Source: Anthropogastromicrobium chipingensis_A
GTDB taxonomy: Bacteria > Bacillota > Clostridia > Lachnospirales > Lachnospiraceae
DNA length: 64,000 nucleotides
Direction: 5' to 3'
Assembly: GCA_963605535.1 (NCBI GenBank)
Contig: CAVCXB010000001.1
Coordinates: 56,487-120,486 of the forward strand
The notes beneath the pieces are model-generated. The model was not told the origin of the DNA. It was given only the letters and a program-made list of their open reading frames with translations, and did not search any database. Below are positions 34,555 to 43,912 of the stretch, in pieces (position 1 is the first letter of the stretch; every line of letters starts with the position of its first letter). The position numbers were made by a program, and so were the translations under genes.

Positions 34555-37500
34555 GCAATAGAATGAAATTTACAGTACAAGAGAGGACAAATAAAACCAT
34601 GATGATTCGAGATATGTTTGCGGATGATATTAACCGCAAAATCAATGGTGTTATTAAAGTTGATCAGGCTGCTGACGATGTGATCGAGCAGGAATTAAAT
34701 GAATATGTCATCACGAGAGAATTGAAGAAACACTTCATTACATTCTTCAATTATTATGGAGATGCCTTTGATCAACCAACAGCTGATATGGGTGTTTGGA
34801 TTTCTGGCTTTTTTGGAAGTGGTAAATCGCACTTTCTGAAAATGCTTTCTTATCTTTTACAGAACAAAGAAGTAAAAGGTGTTCGTAGTGTGGAGCGTTT
34901 TCGTAAAAAGTTTGAGGACGATCCCGCAACCTTTATGCTGATTGACCGTGCCACCAAAGGACCGACAGAGACAATTCTGTTCAATATTGATATTGAGGGA
35001 TTCAGCAATAAAGACAAGACGGCAGTTCTTCGTGTCTTTGCCAAAATGTTCTACAACCATCTGGGCTTTTATGGTGAAAATTTGAAAGTCGCCATGATGG
35101 AGCGTTATATTGACCAGCAGGGCAAGACAAAAGAGTTTCGCAGGGTTTTTGAAGAAAAGAAAGGGAAATCCTGGTTGGAAATGCGTCGTGCGTTTGCGTT
35201 CAATGGCAAATTCATTGTCCCGACATTGATGGAAGTTCTGGATATGAGTGAGGACGATGCCAAAGCGTGGTTTAATGATAAAACCGCGACCGAAATTTCG
35301 ATCGCACAGCTTGTAGAAGATATGAAAGCCTATGTGAATACAAAGCCTGCCAATTTTCGCCTGTTGTTTCTAATCGACGAGGTTGGTCAGTATGTCGGCA
35401 CAGATACGGATATGCTTTTGAACCTTCAGTCCCTGACTGAGAAAATTGGAAGTGAGTGTGAAGGTAAGATTTGGGTAATTTGTACCGGACAGGAAGCAAT
35501 TGATGAAATTATCAAAGTTCGTGCGGATGAGTTTTCACGTATTCAGGCTCGTTTCAAAACAAGATTGAGTTTATCTTCTTCCTCCGTGGATGAAGTCATC
35601 CAGAAGCGTATTCTAAAAAAGAAACCGGAGGCTGCTCAAAAGCTAGAAAGCATTTATGAGCAGAACGATTCTGTTTTGCGTAACCTGTTCAGTTTTAGCG
35701 GCTCGATTCTGGATATCAAAGGCTACTCTGGCCCAATGGAATTTGCGGAGAACTTCCCGTTCGTTCCGTATCAGTTCATTATCATGCAGAAGGTATTTGC
35801 TGAAATTCGCAAGCACGGAAATTCTGGCAAGCATCTGTCTGGTGGTGAGCGTTCCATGTTGTCCGGTTTCCAAGAAGCTGCACAGAAAATTCAGGAGAAG
35901 GACGAGTATGCACTTGTTCCATTCTTCCGTTTTTATGATACCGTACATACTTTCCTTGATGGTTCGATTCGTCGAGTGATCGAACGTTGTCAGAAAGCAG
36001 CCGATAACGGCGACGGTATTGAGCAGCAGGATGTAGATGTGCTGAAACTTTTGTATCTGATTCGATATATTGACGACATTCCTTCTAATATGGACAATAT
36101 CGTTATTCTTATGGCAGATGATATTCGCGTCGATAAGATTATCATGCGTGAAACGGTTCGTGGTTGTCTTGACCGTCTGATGAGCCAGAACTATATCGGT
36201 AGAACAGGTGATACTTATAATTTCCTGACTGACGAGGAACAGGACATTCAGCGTGAAATCAGAGATACCAATGTAGATACTGCTTCTATCGTGGAGCGCA
36301 TTGCTCAGATGATTTATGGTGATATTTTTACAACCAAAAAGTTTCGTTACGGAAAATATGACTTTGCTTTCGACCAGATGGTGGATGGCATTACGGTTGG
36401 TGTGGCAACAGGCGGTATGCGTCTGCGTTTTCTAACGGTGGCAACAGATGCCGCTGAAAAAACAGATTTTTGTTTGATGACAGAGTCGAAAGGCAACGAA
36501 GCAATTGTTGCTCTGGCTGATACTCCTTACTACGAATCGTTGGAATCTGCCATGAAGATTCGTAAGTATGTAAAGCAGAGAAATGTAAGTCAGCTTCCGA
36601 AAAGTGTGCAGAAAATCATCAGTGATCAGCAGGATGAAGCGGGAAAATATGAGCTGAGTGCCATGACGGAATTGCAAAAAGCGATCGAAGGGGCGCAATT
36701 CTATGTAGATGGTGAGCATCTGGAAATCAAAGCTGGAAATGCCAAGAGCAAAATTGACCAGTCTCTCGAATATCTGGTTGCTCATGTGTACAGTAAGCTC
36801 GATTTGATTACAGAAAATGCGGGAAGTGATGCCGACATTCTTGCAATTCTGACAGGTGCAGTAACAGCACTTCCGGGAATGGAACCGAATCGTGATGCGG
36901 CTTCTGCTATGGAAGAATATTTTGAAATGCAAGAGGCAAAGAGACTGCCAACTTCTATGGCTGATGTTCAGAGTAAGTACAGCGCAATTCCGTATGGATG
37001 GAAAGAAATCGACATCGCTGCGGTTGTGGCACAGCTGATTTATTCCCAAAAAGTAACCATCAAGTATGTAGGTAATACCATTCAGCCGAATGACCCGAAA
37101 CTGCCAGATATGCTCCGTAAAAAGAGCGAGATTGGAAAGACATCTATCAGTAAGCGAAAAACCATTTCTGCTACGATGATGCGTGATGCCAAAGCAATGT
37201 TACGCGAGTATTTCGATGTTATGGATGTGCCGGATGATGAAGATGGTCTAATTCGTTTTGTGACTGAAAAGTTTACAGAACAGCGAAATCACTATGCTTC
37301 TCTGGATGCCCGTTATGATGGACATAAATACCCAGATCACGCATTGGTACAGGAAGCGATTCATCTGATGGATGATGTTCTTTCCCAGAAGAAGGACAAC
37401 ATTGCTTTGATTGAACGTATGCTGAAAAAAGAGGATGATCTTTTTGATAATAAAGAAGCCATGAGCAACGGCATCGAAAATTTCTTTAAGACTCAGGTAA

Positions 37501-38147
37501 CGGTATTCGATCAGGCAGTGCAATTTGAGAAATCTCTGCATGACGATCTTGAGCGTATTGCAGAGAATGAGGAAGCGCACAAGGCACTGAATACCATTCG
37601 TCTGATTACGATGGTTCAGACAGGAAGCAAGTTCAATTATAATCGGATTCGTGAATTGAATCCGTTGATGGATACAGTTCGTACTGCTCATGATAAGATG
37701 CTGGAAGAAAAACGGGCAGAGGTTCTGGAAACGGTTCGTCAATGTATGGAAGCAACTCACACTGTTACAAATGGCGATGCGAAGGCATCCTATCTGATTG
37801 AAAAGTCAGACCGATATTTCAGCCAGTGCAAGGAGAAAATTGCAGAATTAAAGAGTCTTGCACTTTTGGATGCCATGTTCCTGCCGATGTGTCAGTACAA
37901 GGATGATACAGTCAGCAATATCGAGGCTGTTCTAGCTCCGCCTGTACCAAGGCCACAGGTACAAACGAAACAGCCAGAAAAAGAGGTAGCTCCGGTAAAG
38001 AAAAAGGTTGTCCGTGCCTATAACCGGCAGGTTGTATTCCAGGCAAAGACCTTACAGACTGATGCGGACATTGATGATTATGTAGAGAAGATTCGTTCTC
38101 AGCTGAAACAGTTGCTGAAGAATTGCGACGAGATCAAGCTGAATTAA
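34551..38147 (+). CDS. brxC: BREX system P-loop protein BrxC
   Basis: The 1198-residue protein has a Walker A motif GFFGSGKSHFLKML near residue 86 and the long multidomain organisation of BrxC/PglY (DUF499-related ATPase), with Walker B-like RLLFLIDEVGQYVG near residue 270. BrxC is a large AAA+ ATPase of type 1 BREX. It is full length and intact. A Pro/Lys-rich linker near the C-terminus (PPVPRPQVQTKQPEKE) is normal for the family. Confidence 0.94.
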   Translation: MSNRMKFTVQERTNKTMMIRDMFADDINRKINGVIKVDQAADDVIEQELNEYVITRELKKHFITFFNYYGDAFDQPTADMGVWISGFFGSGKSHFLKMLSYLLQNKEVKGVRSVERFRKKFEDDPATFMLIDRATKGPTETILFNIDIEGFSNKDKTAVLRVFAKMFYNHLGFYGENLKVAMMERYIDQQGKTKEFRRVFEEKKGKSWLEMRRAFAFNGKFIVPTLMEVLDMSEDDAKAWFNDKTATEISIAQLVEDMKAYVNTKPANFRLLFLIDEVGQYVGTDTDMLLNLQSLTEKIGSECEGKIWVICTGQEAIDEIIKVRADEFSRIQARFKTRLSLSSSSVDEVIQKRILKKKPEAAQKLESIYEQNDSVLRNLFSFSGSILDIKGYSGPMEFAENFPFVPYQFIIMQKVFAEIRKHGNSGKHLSGGERSMLSGFQEAAQKIQEKDEYALVPFFRFYDTVHTFLDGSIRRVIERCQKAADNGDGIEQQDVDVLKLLYLIRYIDDIPSNMDNIVILMADDIRVDKIIMRETVRGCLDRLMSQNYIGRTGDTYNFLTDEEQDIQREIRDTNVDTASIVERIAQMIYGDIFTTKKFRYGKYDFAFDQMVDGITVGVATGGMRLRFLTVATDAAEKTDFCLMTESKGNEAIVALADTPYYESLESAMKIRKYVKQRNVSQLPKSVQKIISDQQDEAGKYELSAMTELQKAIEGAQFYVDGEHLEIKAGNAKSKIDQSLEYLVAHVYSKLDLITENAGSDADILAILTGAVTALPGMEPNRDAASAMEEYFEMQEAKRLPTSMADVQSKYSAIPYGWKEIDIAAVVAQLIYSQKVTIKYVGNTIQPNDPKLPDMLRKKSEIGKTSISKRKTISATMMRDAKAMLREYFDVMDVPDDEDGLIRFVTEKFTEQRNHYASLDARYDGHKYPDHALVQEAIHLMDDVLSQKKDNIALIERMLKKEDDLFDNKEAMSNGIENFFKTQVTVFDQAVQFEKSLHDDLERIAENEEAHKALNTIRLITMVQTGSKFNYNRIRELNPLMDTVRTAHDKMLEEKRAEVLETVRQCMEATHTVTNGDAKASYLIEKSDRYFSQCKEKIAELKSLALLDAMFLPMCQYKDDTVSNIEAVLAPPVPRPQVQTKQPEKEVAPVKKKVVRAYNRQVVFQAKTLQTDADIDDYVEKIRSQLKQLLKNCDEIKLN

Positions 38148-38157
38148 GGAGACGAGT

Positions 38158-39153
38158 ATGGATAAGAATGCAATTAAAAAATTTGCTGTCTGGGCAAGAA
38201 CAGAGCTGATCGCCCGTGTTTCCCTGAAAGGAGTGGAATACGGCATCACAGAGACTCACATTGAAGATGCCAGTGCGGACAGCGTTGGCGGAAAAGTCCT
38301 TACTGCCGATGAAAAGAAACAGCGTCAGGCTCTGATTGCCGAGATTGACGATAAAGGATATAAGCAGGTCATGGAGGAGGTTGCCTATACTTGGTTTAAC
38401 CGCTTCTGTGCATTGCGATTCATGGAAGTAAACGGCTATCTTCCTTCTCATGTACGTGTGTTCACAGATGAGGAAAACAACTTTAAGCCACAGATTATAG
38501 CCGAAGCCATTCATTTGGATTTGGATGGACTCGATATGGAAAAGGTCTATGAGCTGAAAGAAGCCGAAAAAATCGAAGAATTGTATAAATATCTGTTGAT
38601 CGTACAGTGCAATGCCCTGAATAAGATTCTGCCGGGAATGTTTCAGAGACTCTCGGATTATACCGAGCTTCTTTTGCCGGACAATCTGCTTCGTGAAGGC
38701 AGTGTAATTCAGAAGATGATTGAGCTGATACCAGAGGATGACTGGAAAGATGCCGTCCAGATCATCGGTTGGCTGTATCAGTATTATAACAGTGAAAAAA
38801 AAGACGATGTTTTTGCAGCTCTGAAAAAGAATGTGAAAATCACAAAAGAAAATATTCCTGCCGCAACCCAGCTTTTTACACCGGACTGGATTGTTCGCTA
38901 CATGGTAGAGAACAGTCTTGGACGTTTATGGTTGGAGGGACACCCGGATGTTAAGAGTCAGTTTCTTACGACAGAGGAAGAACAGTCTGCTTATGCGGCC
39001 GGAAACCGAGACCTGGAAGATACCAAATGGCACTATTATCTGGAAGAAGCCGAGCAGGAGCCGGAAGTACAGGCGCAGTTGGCTGAGATTCGCAAGGAAT
39101 ATGCAGCATTGACACCGGACCAGCTGAAGGTCATTGAGACAACAGTTGCATGA
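38158..39153 (+). pseudogene. pglX: 5' part of BREX methyltransferase gene pglX, truncated
   Basis: The 331-residue frame matches the N-terminal quarter of PglX: MDKNAIKKFAVWARTELI, YTWFNRFCALRFMEVNGYLP, ATQLFTPDWIVRYMVENSLGR and AALTPDQLKVIE. In intact PglX the next residues are the SAM-binding motif DPCMGSGH, of a protein of about 1200 residues. Here the frame instead reads TTVA and stops. The catalytic domain is missing, so this copy cannot methylate. The missing part is expected on the far side of the inserted element, outside the window. Confidence 0.88.
39121..39145. other. Candidate left attachment site (attL) of the prophage
   Basis: The pglX reading frame stops resembling the family just after the bases GTCATTGA (39130-39137). 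Large serine recombinases commonly exchange strands at a two-base core, often GA, which fits this point. The next base, G, belongs to the incoming DNA. The right site is not in the window, so the limit is inferred. Confidence 0.5.
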
Positions 39154-39330
39154 GTGATACGGGCGGCCTTCCCCTTTAAGAAAGGGAAAACGGCTAAAGC
39201 CTTTGAAATTAAGGATTTCTGACACCGGGCGGTGACAGAGGTCTTATTTTTTTGCCTATGATTTGCAAGCGATGATTTTTCACCAGCTGGAGGGGTGAAT
39301 GACAGAATGCTTTCAGATATGTGAATAACG
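39154..39330. repeat. Probable interspersed hairpin repeat
   Basis: The 323 bp between pglX and the next gene contain no credible gene. The first part has the hairpin TTCCCCTTT-AAG-AAAGGGAA (39169-39188) and GC-rich segments (GACACCGGGCGGTGACAGAGG, CACCAGCTGGAGGGGTGA) that look like the dispersed, non-coding hairpin repeats common in Clostridia. Chance ORFs on the minus strand here are not believed. Confidence 0.4.
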
Positions 39331-39427
39331 ATTTGTTCTATGCGGTAACGATGTGTACAGCAGTCGTTATGCGGGTGTTCAAATTGCCGCAAACCATTGA
39401 TATTTCTGAATTTCCTTGACTTTGAGC

Positions 39428-39466
39428 CCTTTCAGAGTGATGTATTAAAACAGTAACACTGAAAGG
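39428..39466 (+). promoter_or_regulatory. Leader hairpin overlapping the recombinase-operon ribosome site
   Basis: CCTTTCAG (39428-39435) pairs with CTGAAAGG (39459-39466) with partial pairing inside. The 3' arm contains most of the AAAGGA site (39462-39467) of the gene at 39477. It could restrain translation of the recombinase operon. The included word TTCAGAGTGAT recurs at 63855-63865. Confidence 0.45.
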
Positions 39467-39476
39467 ATGTGAACAT

Positions 39477-39665
39477 ATGCTTAGAAAAGAAATTGAATAC
39501 CGCTTGTGTCGGCTGCTCCTTGCCAATCTGCAAGGCGAGGAATTGCTGACAGAGGATGAGGTGATTAAAGTAAACAGGTTATTGTTGGATAAGATTGATC
39601 CGCCATTTCGTACTGCCGAAAATGCGGACGATAAAATCGGAGATGGGGTGAGAGTACATGAGTGA
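39477..39665 (+). CDS. Small recombinase-associated protein (62 aa)
   Basis: A 62-residue protein MLRKEIEYRLCRLLLANL... EDEVIKVNRLLLDKI with a predicted helix-turn-helix-like/SHOCT-like helical pair. Short proteins of this type regularly precede large serine recombinases in clostridial mobile elements. Its end overlaps the recombinase start by 8 bp, so they are translated together. A role in recombination direction or regulation is only inferred. Confidence 0.7.
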   Translation: MLRKEIEYRLCRLLLANLQGEELLTEDEVIKVNRLLLDKIDPPFRTAENADDKIGDGVRVHE

Positions 39666-41526
39666 CAGAAATGTTGTAAAGCTGGAGGCACTGCCGAGGA
39701 TGCCAATTGCAGATAACAAATGCACCTCAAAACTCCGTGTAGCTGCCTATGCACGAGTTTCAACAGACCACGAGGAACAGCAGACCAGCTTTGAGGCACA
39801 AGTCGATTATTATACAAGCTTAATAACTGAGAATCCGCAGTGGCAGTTTGTTAAGGTCTATGCAGATGAGGGAATCAGCGGATGCCGGACAGATAAACGA
39901 AATGGATTTCAAGAAATGATTGCCGACTGCGATAATGGCCTGATTGACTTAATTCTTACCAAGTCGGTGTCCAGGTTTGCGAGAAACACGGTGGACTCCA
40001 TCACTGCCATTCGACATTTGAGAGAGCTAAATATCGGTGTAATGTTCGAGAAAGAAAATATTATGACGCTGGATTCCAAAGGCGAGTTTATGCTGACTCT
40101 CATGTCTTCACTGGCACAGGAAGAGAGCCGCTCCATATCAGAAAATGTACGATGGGGTCAGCGAAAGCGTTTTGCAGATGGAAAGAGCAGCCTTGCATAT
40201 TCACGGTTTCTTGGCTACGAGCAAGGAACTGAAAAATATGAGATGGTGGTGAATGAAGAACAGGCACGTATTGTTCGCAATATTTTCAGAATGTGCTTGC
40301 AGGGATATACACCGCATACGATTGCAATGAAACTAACGGAAACAGGAATTCCTACACCTGGCGGTTGTGAAAAATGGAATCAGCAGACGATACGAAGGAT
40401 GCTTGTAAATGAGAAGTACAAAGGCGATGCATTGCTGCAAAAGGATTTTACCGTAGATTTTCTTACAAAGAGGATGAAGAAAAACTGCGGAGAACTACCA
40501 CAGTATTATGTTGAGGGAGACCACGAAGCAATTATAGCTCCGTGGCTTTTTGATTATGTGCAGAAGTATTTAGAGGATAAGCGTAAGTTCTGCGATATGC
40601 CATACCATACCGGATTCAGTGGGCTGCGGTTGTATGGCGGCAGAATTATCTGCGGAAAATGCGGAATGCAATTCGGACCAAGACCGTGGCATTCAACCTC
40701 ATATAACAATCCAGTTTGGCAGTGCCGGAATAGATTCAACGAAGAGATAAATTGCAAGACCTTTAATGTCTATGACGCTTACCTACATGTAATTACGCAC
40801 AGCATGGCGATTGAAAGAATTAAACGGATGCCAAAGGTTATAGATGATTTATTGCTTTGCATAGAAGAGACGATTGGGGCGGCGCGGACGAAAATTGTAG
40901 ACTTGGCGATTAAAAGGATATTGCAGGAAACAACCTGGAAGCTTTGGTCTGATGAGGATGATCTTATATTAATCATTGAACGGATTGTTGTAAATGAAGA
41001 CGGCAGCATAACCTTTCACTGGATTGACGGCAAGGAAACGCGGATGCAGATGGAAACATTCAAGCCGAGCCTCTATTTTTCAGAGAAGAAGGTAATATCT
41101 GCAGAAGTAAAAGCAGTGGAAAAGCCGACGGTGTCGTTGCAGGGTAAACGACACAAAGACCAGGTGCTTGAATTAAGAAAGAATGGAACATCATATGGGC
41201 AGATTGCGAAAACGCTGGATATGAATCTTAATACGGTTAAAGCCATCTGCCGCAGAAACCGCAAAAAGGAACAGCAGGTATTTGATAATTGCTTACATTG
41301 CGGAAAGCCGGTGTTACAGATTGCAAAGAGAAAACAGAAAAAGTTCTGCTGTGACAAATGCCGAAATCAATGGTGGAACAAACATCTCGATAAGGTCGAG
41401 AAGAAAGCCTACTACGAAATCTCCTGCAAGAATTGCGGAAGGACATTCACAGTCTATGGAGATAGGCAGAGAAAGTACTGCAGCCATGAGTGCTATATTG
41501 AGGATAGGTTTGGAAACAAATGTTAA
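39658..41526 (+). CDS. Large serine recombinase (site-specific integrase)
   Basis: The 622-residue protein has a resolvase-type catalytic domain: AAYARVSTDHEEQQ with the nucleophilic serine at about residue 35, SVSRFARNT and EKENIMTLDSKGEFMLT, then a recombinase domain (GIPTPGGCEKWNQQTIRRML), a zinc-ribbon region (RIICGKCGMQFG) and a coiled coil. The C-terminus adds a helix-turn-helix (YGQIAKTLDMNLNTVKAICRR) and two Cys-rich zinc fingers (CLHCGKP, CCDKC, CKNCGRTF, YCSHEC). It is probably the integrase that inserted the element into pglX. Confidence 0.93.
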   Translation: MSDRNVVKLEALPRMPIADNKCTSKLRVAAYARVSTDHEEQQTSFEAQVDYYTSLITENPQWQFVKVYADEGISGCRTDKRNGFQEMIADCDNGLIDLILTKSVSRFARNTVDSITAIRHLRELNIGVMFEKENIMTLDSKGEFMLTLMSSLAQEESRSISENVRWGQRKRFADGKSSLAYSRFLGYEQGTEKYEMVVNEEQARIVRNIFRMCLQGYTPHTIAMKLTETGIPTPGGCEKWNQQTIRRMLVNEKYKGDALLQKDFTVDFLTKRMKKNCGELPQYYVEGDHEAIIAPWLFDYVQKYLEDKRKFCDMPYHTGFSGLRLYGGRIICGKCGMQFGPRPWHSTSYNNPVWQCRNRFNEEINCKTFNVYDAYLHVITHSMAIERIKRMPKVIDDLLLCIEETIGAARTKIVDLAIKRILQETTWKLWSDEDDLILIIERIVVNEDGSITFHWIDGKETRMQMETFKPSLYFSEKKVISAEVKAVEKPTVSLQGKRHKDQVLELRKNGTSYGQIAKTLDMNLNTVKAICRRNRKKEQQVFDNCLHCGKPVLQIAKRKQKKFCCDKCRNQWWNKHLDKVEKKAYYEISCKNCGRTFTVYGDRQRKYCSHECYIEDRFGNKC

Positions 41527-41564
41527 TAAATATCAGAAAAAGGTATGAAATATAATGAAACTTA

Positions 41565-41593
41565 TTGAAATGTTCATCACTTGCTGATATAAT
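41565..41593 (+). promoter_or_regulatory. Sigma-A promoter of the R-M operon
   Basis: TTGAAA (41565-41570), 17-bp spacer, TATAAT (41588-41593), 50 bp before the HTH gene. Confidence 0.75.
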
Positions 41594-41642
41594 ATATTTT
41601 GTAATTTTATATACTTTTGCAAATAAAAACAGAGGTGCAGAA

Positions 41643-41840
41643 ATGGGTAATGTACCAATTGAAGACAACTATATCAGCATTGATGAAGCCGCTGAATATC
41701 TTGGGATAAAGACTGTAACGCTTAGAAACTGGATCAAAAAGAATCCGGAAATTCCTGCGCATAAAATAGGAAAGCAATGGAAATTTAAGCTTTCAGAATT
41801 GGATGCTTGGGTTAGAAGCGGAAAAAGTGCAATCAAATAG
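41643..41840 (+). CDS. Small helix-turn-helix protein (excisionase/MerR-like)
   Basis: The 65-residue protein is a single winged-helix domain: YISIDEAAEYLGIKTVTLRNWIK with IPAHKIGKQWKFKLSELDAWV, the excisionase/MerR DNA-binding pattern. It precedes the C5 methyltransferase by 12 bp. It could be the controller protein of the R-M operon or a recombination directionality factor for the nearby recombinase. ATG 41643 follows GAGGTG; the frame stays open to 41565 but that part is promoter. Confidence 0.8.
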   Translation: MGNVPIEDNYISIDEAAEYLGIKTVTLRNWIKKNPEIPAHKIGKQWKFKLSELDAWVRSGKSAIK

Positions 41841-41852
41841 AGAGGTGAAATA

Positions 41853-43832
41853 ATGGCTACATTTATAGATATGTTTGCTGGCGCGGGAGGTTTTTCGGAA
41901 GGCTTTCTTCAGGTGGAGGACGGGGATAAACATTTTGATTTCCTTCTAGGCTCGGACATTAATCCTACCTGCGAGGTTACCCACCAGATGCGCTATAATG
42001 AGCAACTTGGCTTGAATACTCAGTTTTTGACAAAAGATATTACAGATCCTGACTTTATAGAGGAACTGTTAGAACGCGTTCAAGCAAACTTCGGAGATAC
42101 GAATATTGATGTTCTTACAGGGGGGCCTCCCTGTCAATCGTTTTCGCTTGCAGGGGAACGGAGAAAAAATGATAAGAAAGATGACTTGTTTTCATATTAC
42201 CTAAAAGTGATAGAGACACTTCGCCCTAAGTATTTTGTTATGGAAAATGTTTATGGCATACTTACAAAAGATAATGGCAGGGTGAAGGAGAGAATCTTAA
42301 AAGGAATAAGAAATATTGTCGATTACGAGCACCTCGCTGCTTTTGTATCAAAATGCACAGAGGTTGATTTGAAGAGTGATGAACTTGCAATATCGATACG
42401 AGTAATGCGCATTTGGCTTGAACAGCATAGAGCGGAGGTGCAGAGGCGTGAAGATTATCTTGTTGCCAGAAAGGCAGTAAGAACATTGAAAATATCTGAT
42501 ACTCAAAAGGCTTTTATTCAGAAGTCAATTCTTGACAATAAAACGGAAGTCTATAATGAAGAACTTAGGGCATTTTGTTCAGACTTATCGGCTGCCGTTG
42601 TTGAGGCATACCGAAATAATAAGGATGTTGCAGAGGACGATAGAAACGTTGTTCGTCAAGCACTTTCTTTGATTGGTAATCAGGTGGATTTGGAAAGAAC
42701 AGCAAAAAAAGTACGTCAACAGATTAACCTTTGCGAGTTAAAGAGAAGCATCTACAAAGAACATTTTGACACCATCACGGATAATCTTGATGTTGATGAG
42801 ATTTTTGATATTGCAATCCAGCAGTGCGATTATTTATATAATATCACAAAAGTGCAGGACGCTAAGGCGGTTGTCATGCGCACAAAGCTTGCACTGGAAA
42901 TCCTTCGTGAAGGTGTCTTTGATACTATGCAGAGGACAATGGCATTACTGAAAAACGTGAAGGAGTACGGGGAGTTACAATCGCTATCCGAAAAGGTAGC
43001 ACTTTATCGTGTTACAGGCGAACAGGTGTTGTTGGCTTCAAATTATGGTGTGCCCCAGAATAGACAGCGAGTAATTTTTGTTGGTTGCCGCAATGATCAA
43101 GACGTTATAGATCACATCCCATATACCGTAACTGAAAAAGAAAAAGTTACTGTGGCAGAGGCAATTGGCGATCTTGATTACATTGGAATTGGTGATCATC
43201 CATATGACTACGACATTGCATTTTCCAAGCACTTTGCCCGTACAAAGTTCGGGAAATTGAAGCGTACAGCTGATGGGAAACCGGATAATGATGGATTGAC
43301 ATTTTCTGAATGGAGCAAGAGAGGGCGGCTTAATCCTGAGAGATTTCCTAAACTTAAGCAACAGGATCCTGTATATACTTCGGCAAATTCTGTTGATGAA
43401 ATAGATCCTGATGCATATAAGTATGCGGTGTTGCAGAACCATGAAACATCACGTCATAGCAACGAGGTGCAGGCACGCTATGCACTTATCAGAAAATATG
43501 GGGATTATCATGCAGCAAAGGAAGCTGAACCAGACAATTCTCTTTTAGAGACAAAGAAGCGAAACTATACTGTGATGTTTCCAGACACACAGTCAATGAC
43601 AATTACAACCATGCCAGATGATTATGTTCATTATGCATCCAACCGTTCTCTTACAGTACGAGAAATGGCACGAATTCAAAGCTTTGATGACTCCTTTGTC
43701 TTTCAAGGAAAGCGTACAACTGGTGGGGATAGAAGGAAACTTGAAACACCGCAGTTTACGCAGGTGGGAAATGCTGTTCCGCCACTTATGGCAAGAGCAA
43801 TAGCTGCAGAAATTTTGAGACACATTAAATAA
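41853..43832 (+). CDS. DNA cytosine-5 methyltransferase (R-M system)
   Basis: The 659-residue protein has C5-MTase motif I FIDMFAGAGGFSEGF, the catalytic motif IV TGGPPCQSFSLAG (Cys near residue 94), motif VI MENVYGIL, motif VIII YGVPQNRQRVIFVG (about residue 395), motif IX REMARIQSFDDSF and motif X QVGNAVPPLMARAIA. About 250 residues of mostly helical sequence separate motifs VI and VIII, an unusual insertion. The companion nuclease suggests the target is CCWGG or CCSGG-like, which cannot be read from sequence. Confidence 0.93.
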   Translation: MATFIDMFAGAGGFSEGFLQVEDGDKHFDFLLGSDINPTCEVTHQMRYNEQLGLNTQFLTKDITDPDFIEELLERVQANFGDTNIDVLTGGPPCQSFSLAGERRKNDKKDDLFSYYLKVIETLRPKYFVMENVYGILTKDNGRVKERILKGIRNIVDYEHLAAFVSKCTEVDLKSDELAISIRVMRIWLEQHRAEVQRREDYLVARKAVRTLKISDTQKAFIQKSILDNKTEVYNEELRAFCSDLSAAVVEAYRNNKDVAEDDRNVVRQALSLIGNQVDLERTAKKVRQQINLCELKRSIYKEHFDTITDNLDVDEIFDIAIQQCDYLYNITKVQDAKAVVMRTKLALEILREGVFDTMQRTMALLKNVKEYGELQSLSEKVALYRVTGEQVLLASNYGVPQNRQRVIFVGCRNDQDVIDHIPYTVTEKEKVTVAEAIGDLDYIGIGDHPYDYDIAFSKHFARTKFGKLKRTADGKPDNDGLTFSEWSKRGRLNPERFPKLKQQDPVYTSANSVDEIDPDAYKYAVLQNHETSRHSNEVQARYALIRKYGDYHAAKEAEPDNSLLETKKRNYTVMFPDTQSMTITTMPDDYVHYASNRSLTVREMARIQSFDDSFVFQGKRTTGGDRRKLETPQFTQVGNAVPPLMARAIAAEILRHIK

Positions 43833-43854
43833 AGATAGGATTAAACAATCAAAG

Positions 43855-43893
43855 CCCATAGGGAAACACCGAAAAAAGGTGTTTCCCTGTGGG
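43855..43893. promoter_or_regulatory. 16-bp inverted repeat between methyltransferase and nuclease
   Basis: CCCATAGGGAAACACC (43855-43870) and GGTGTTTCCCTGTGGG (43878-43893) pair over 16 bp with one G-T/T-C type difference and a GAAAAAA loop. There is no clear T-run, and the nuclease start at 43913 is 20 bp away. It may slow or partly terminate transcription into the nuclease gene. Confidence 0.65.
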
Positions 43894-43912
43894 TTGTAGT
43901 GAGGTGATAGTT

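Noticed and set aside
39036..39392. Minus-strand open frames over the pglX junction
   Set aside because: They arise from repeat-like, GC-rich DNA and cross the pglX end; no ribosome site and no domain.
38158..41526. BREX pglX phase variation by an invertible shufflon
   Set aside because: Inversion systems keep alternative pglX 3' pieces near the recombinase. None is visible in the window, and the recombinase is of the large integrase type with phage genes behind it.
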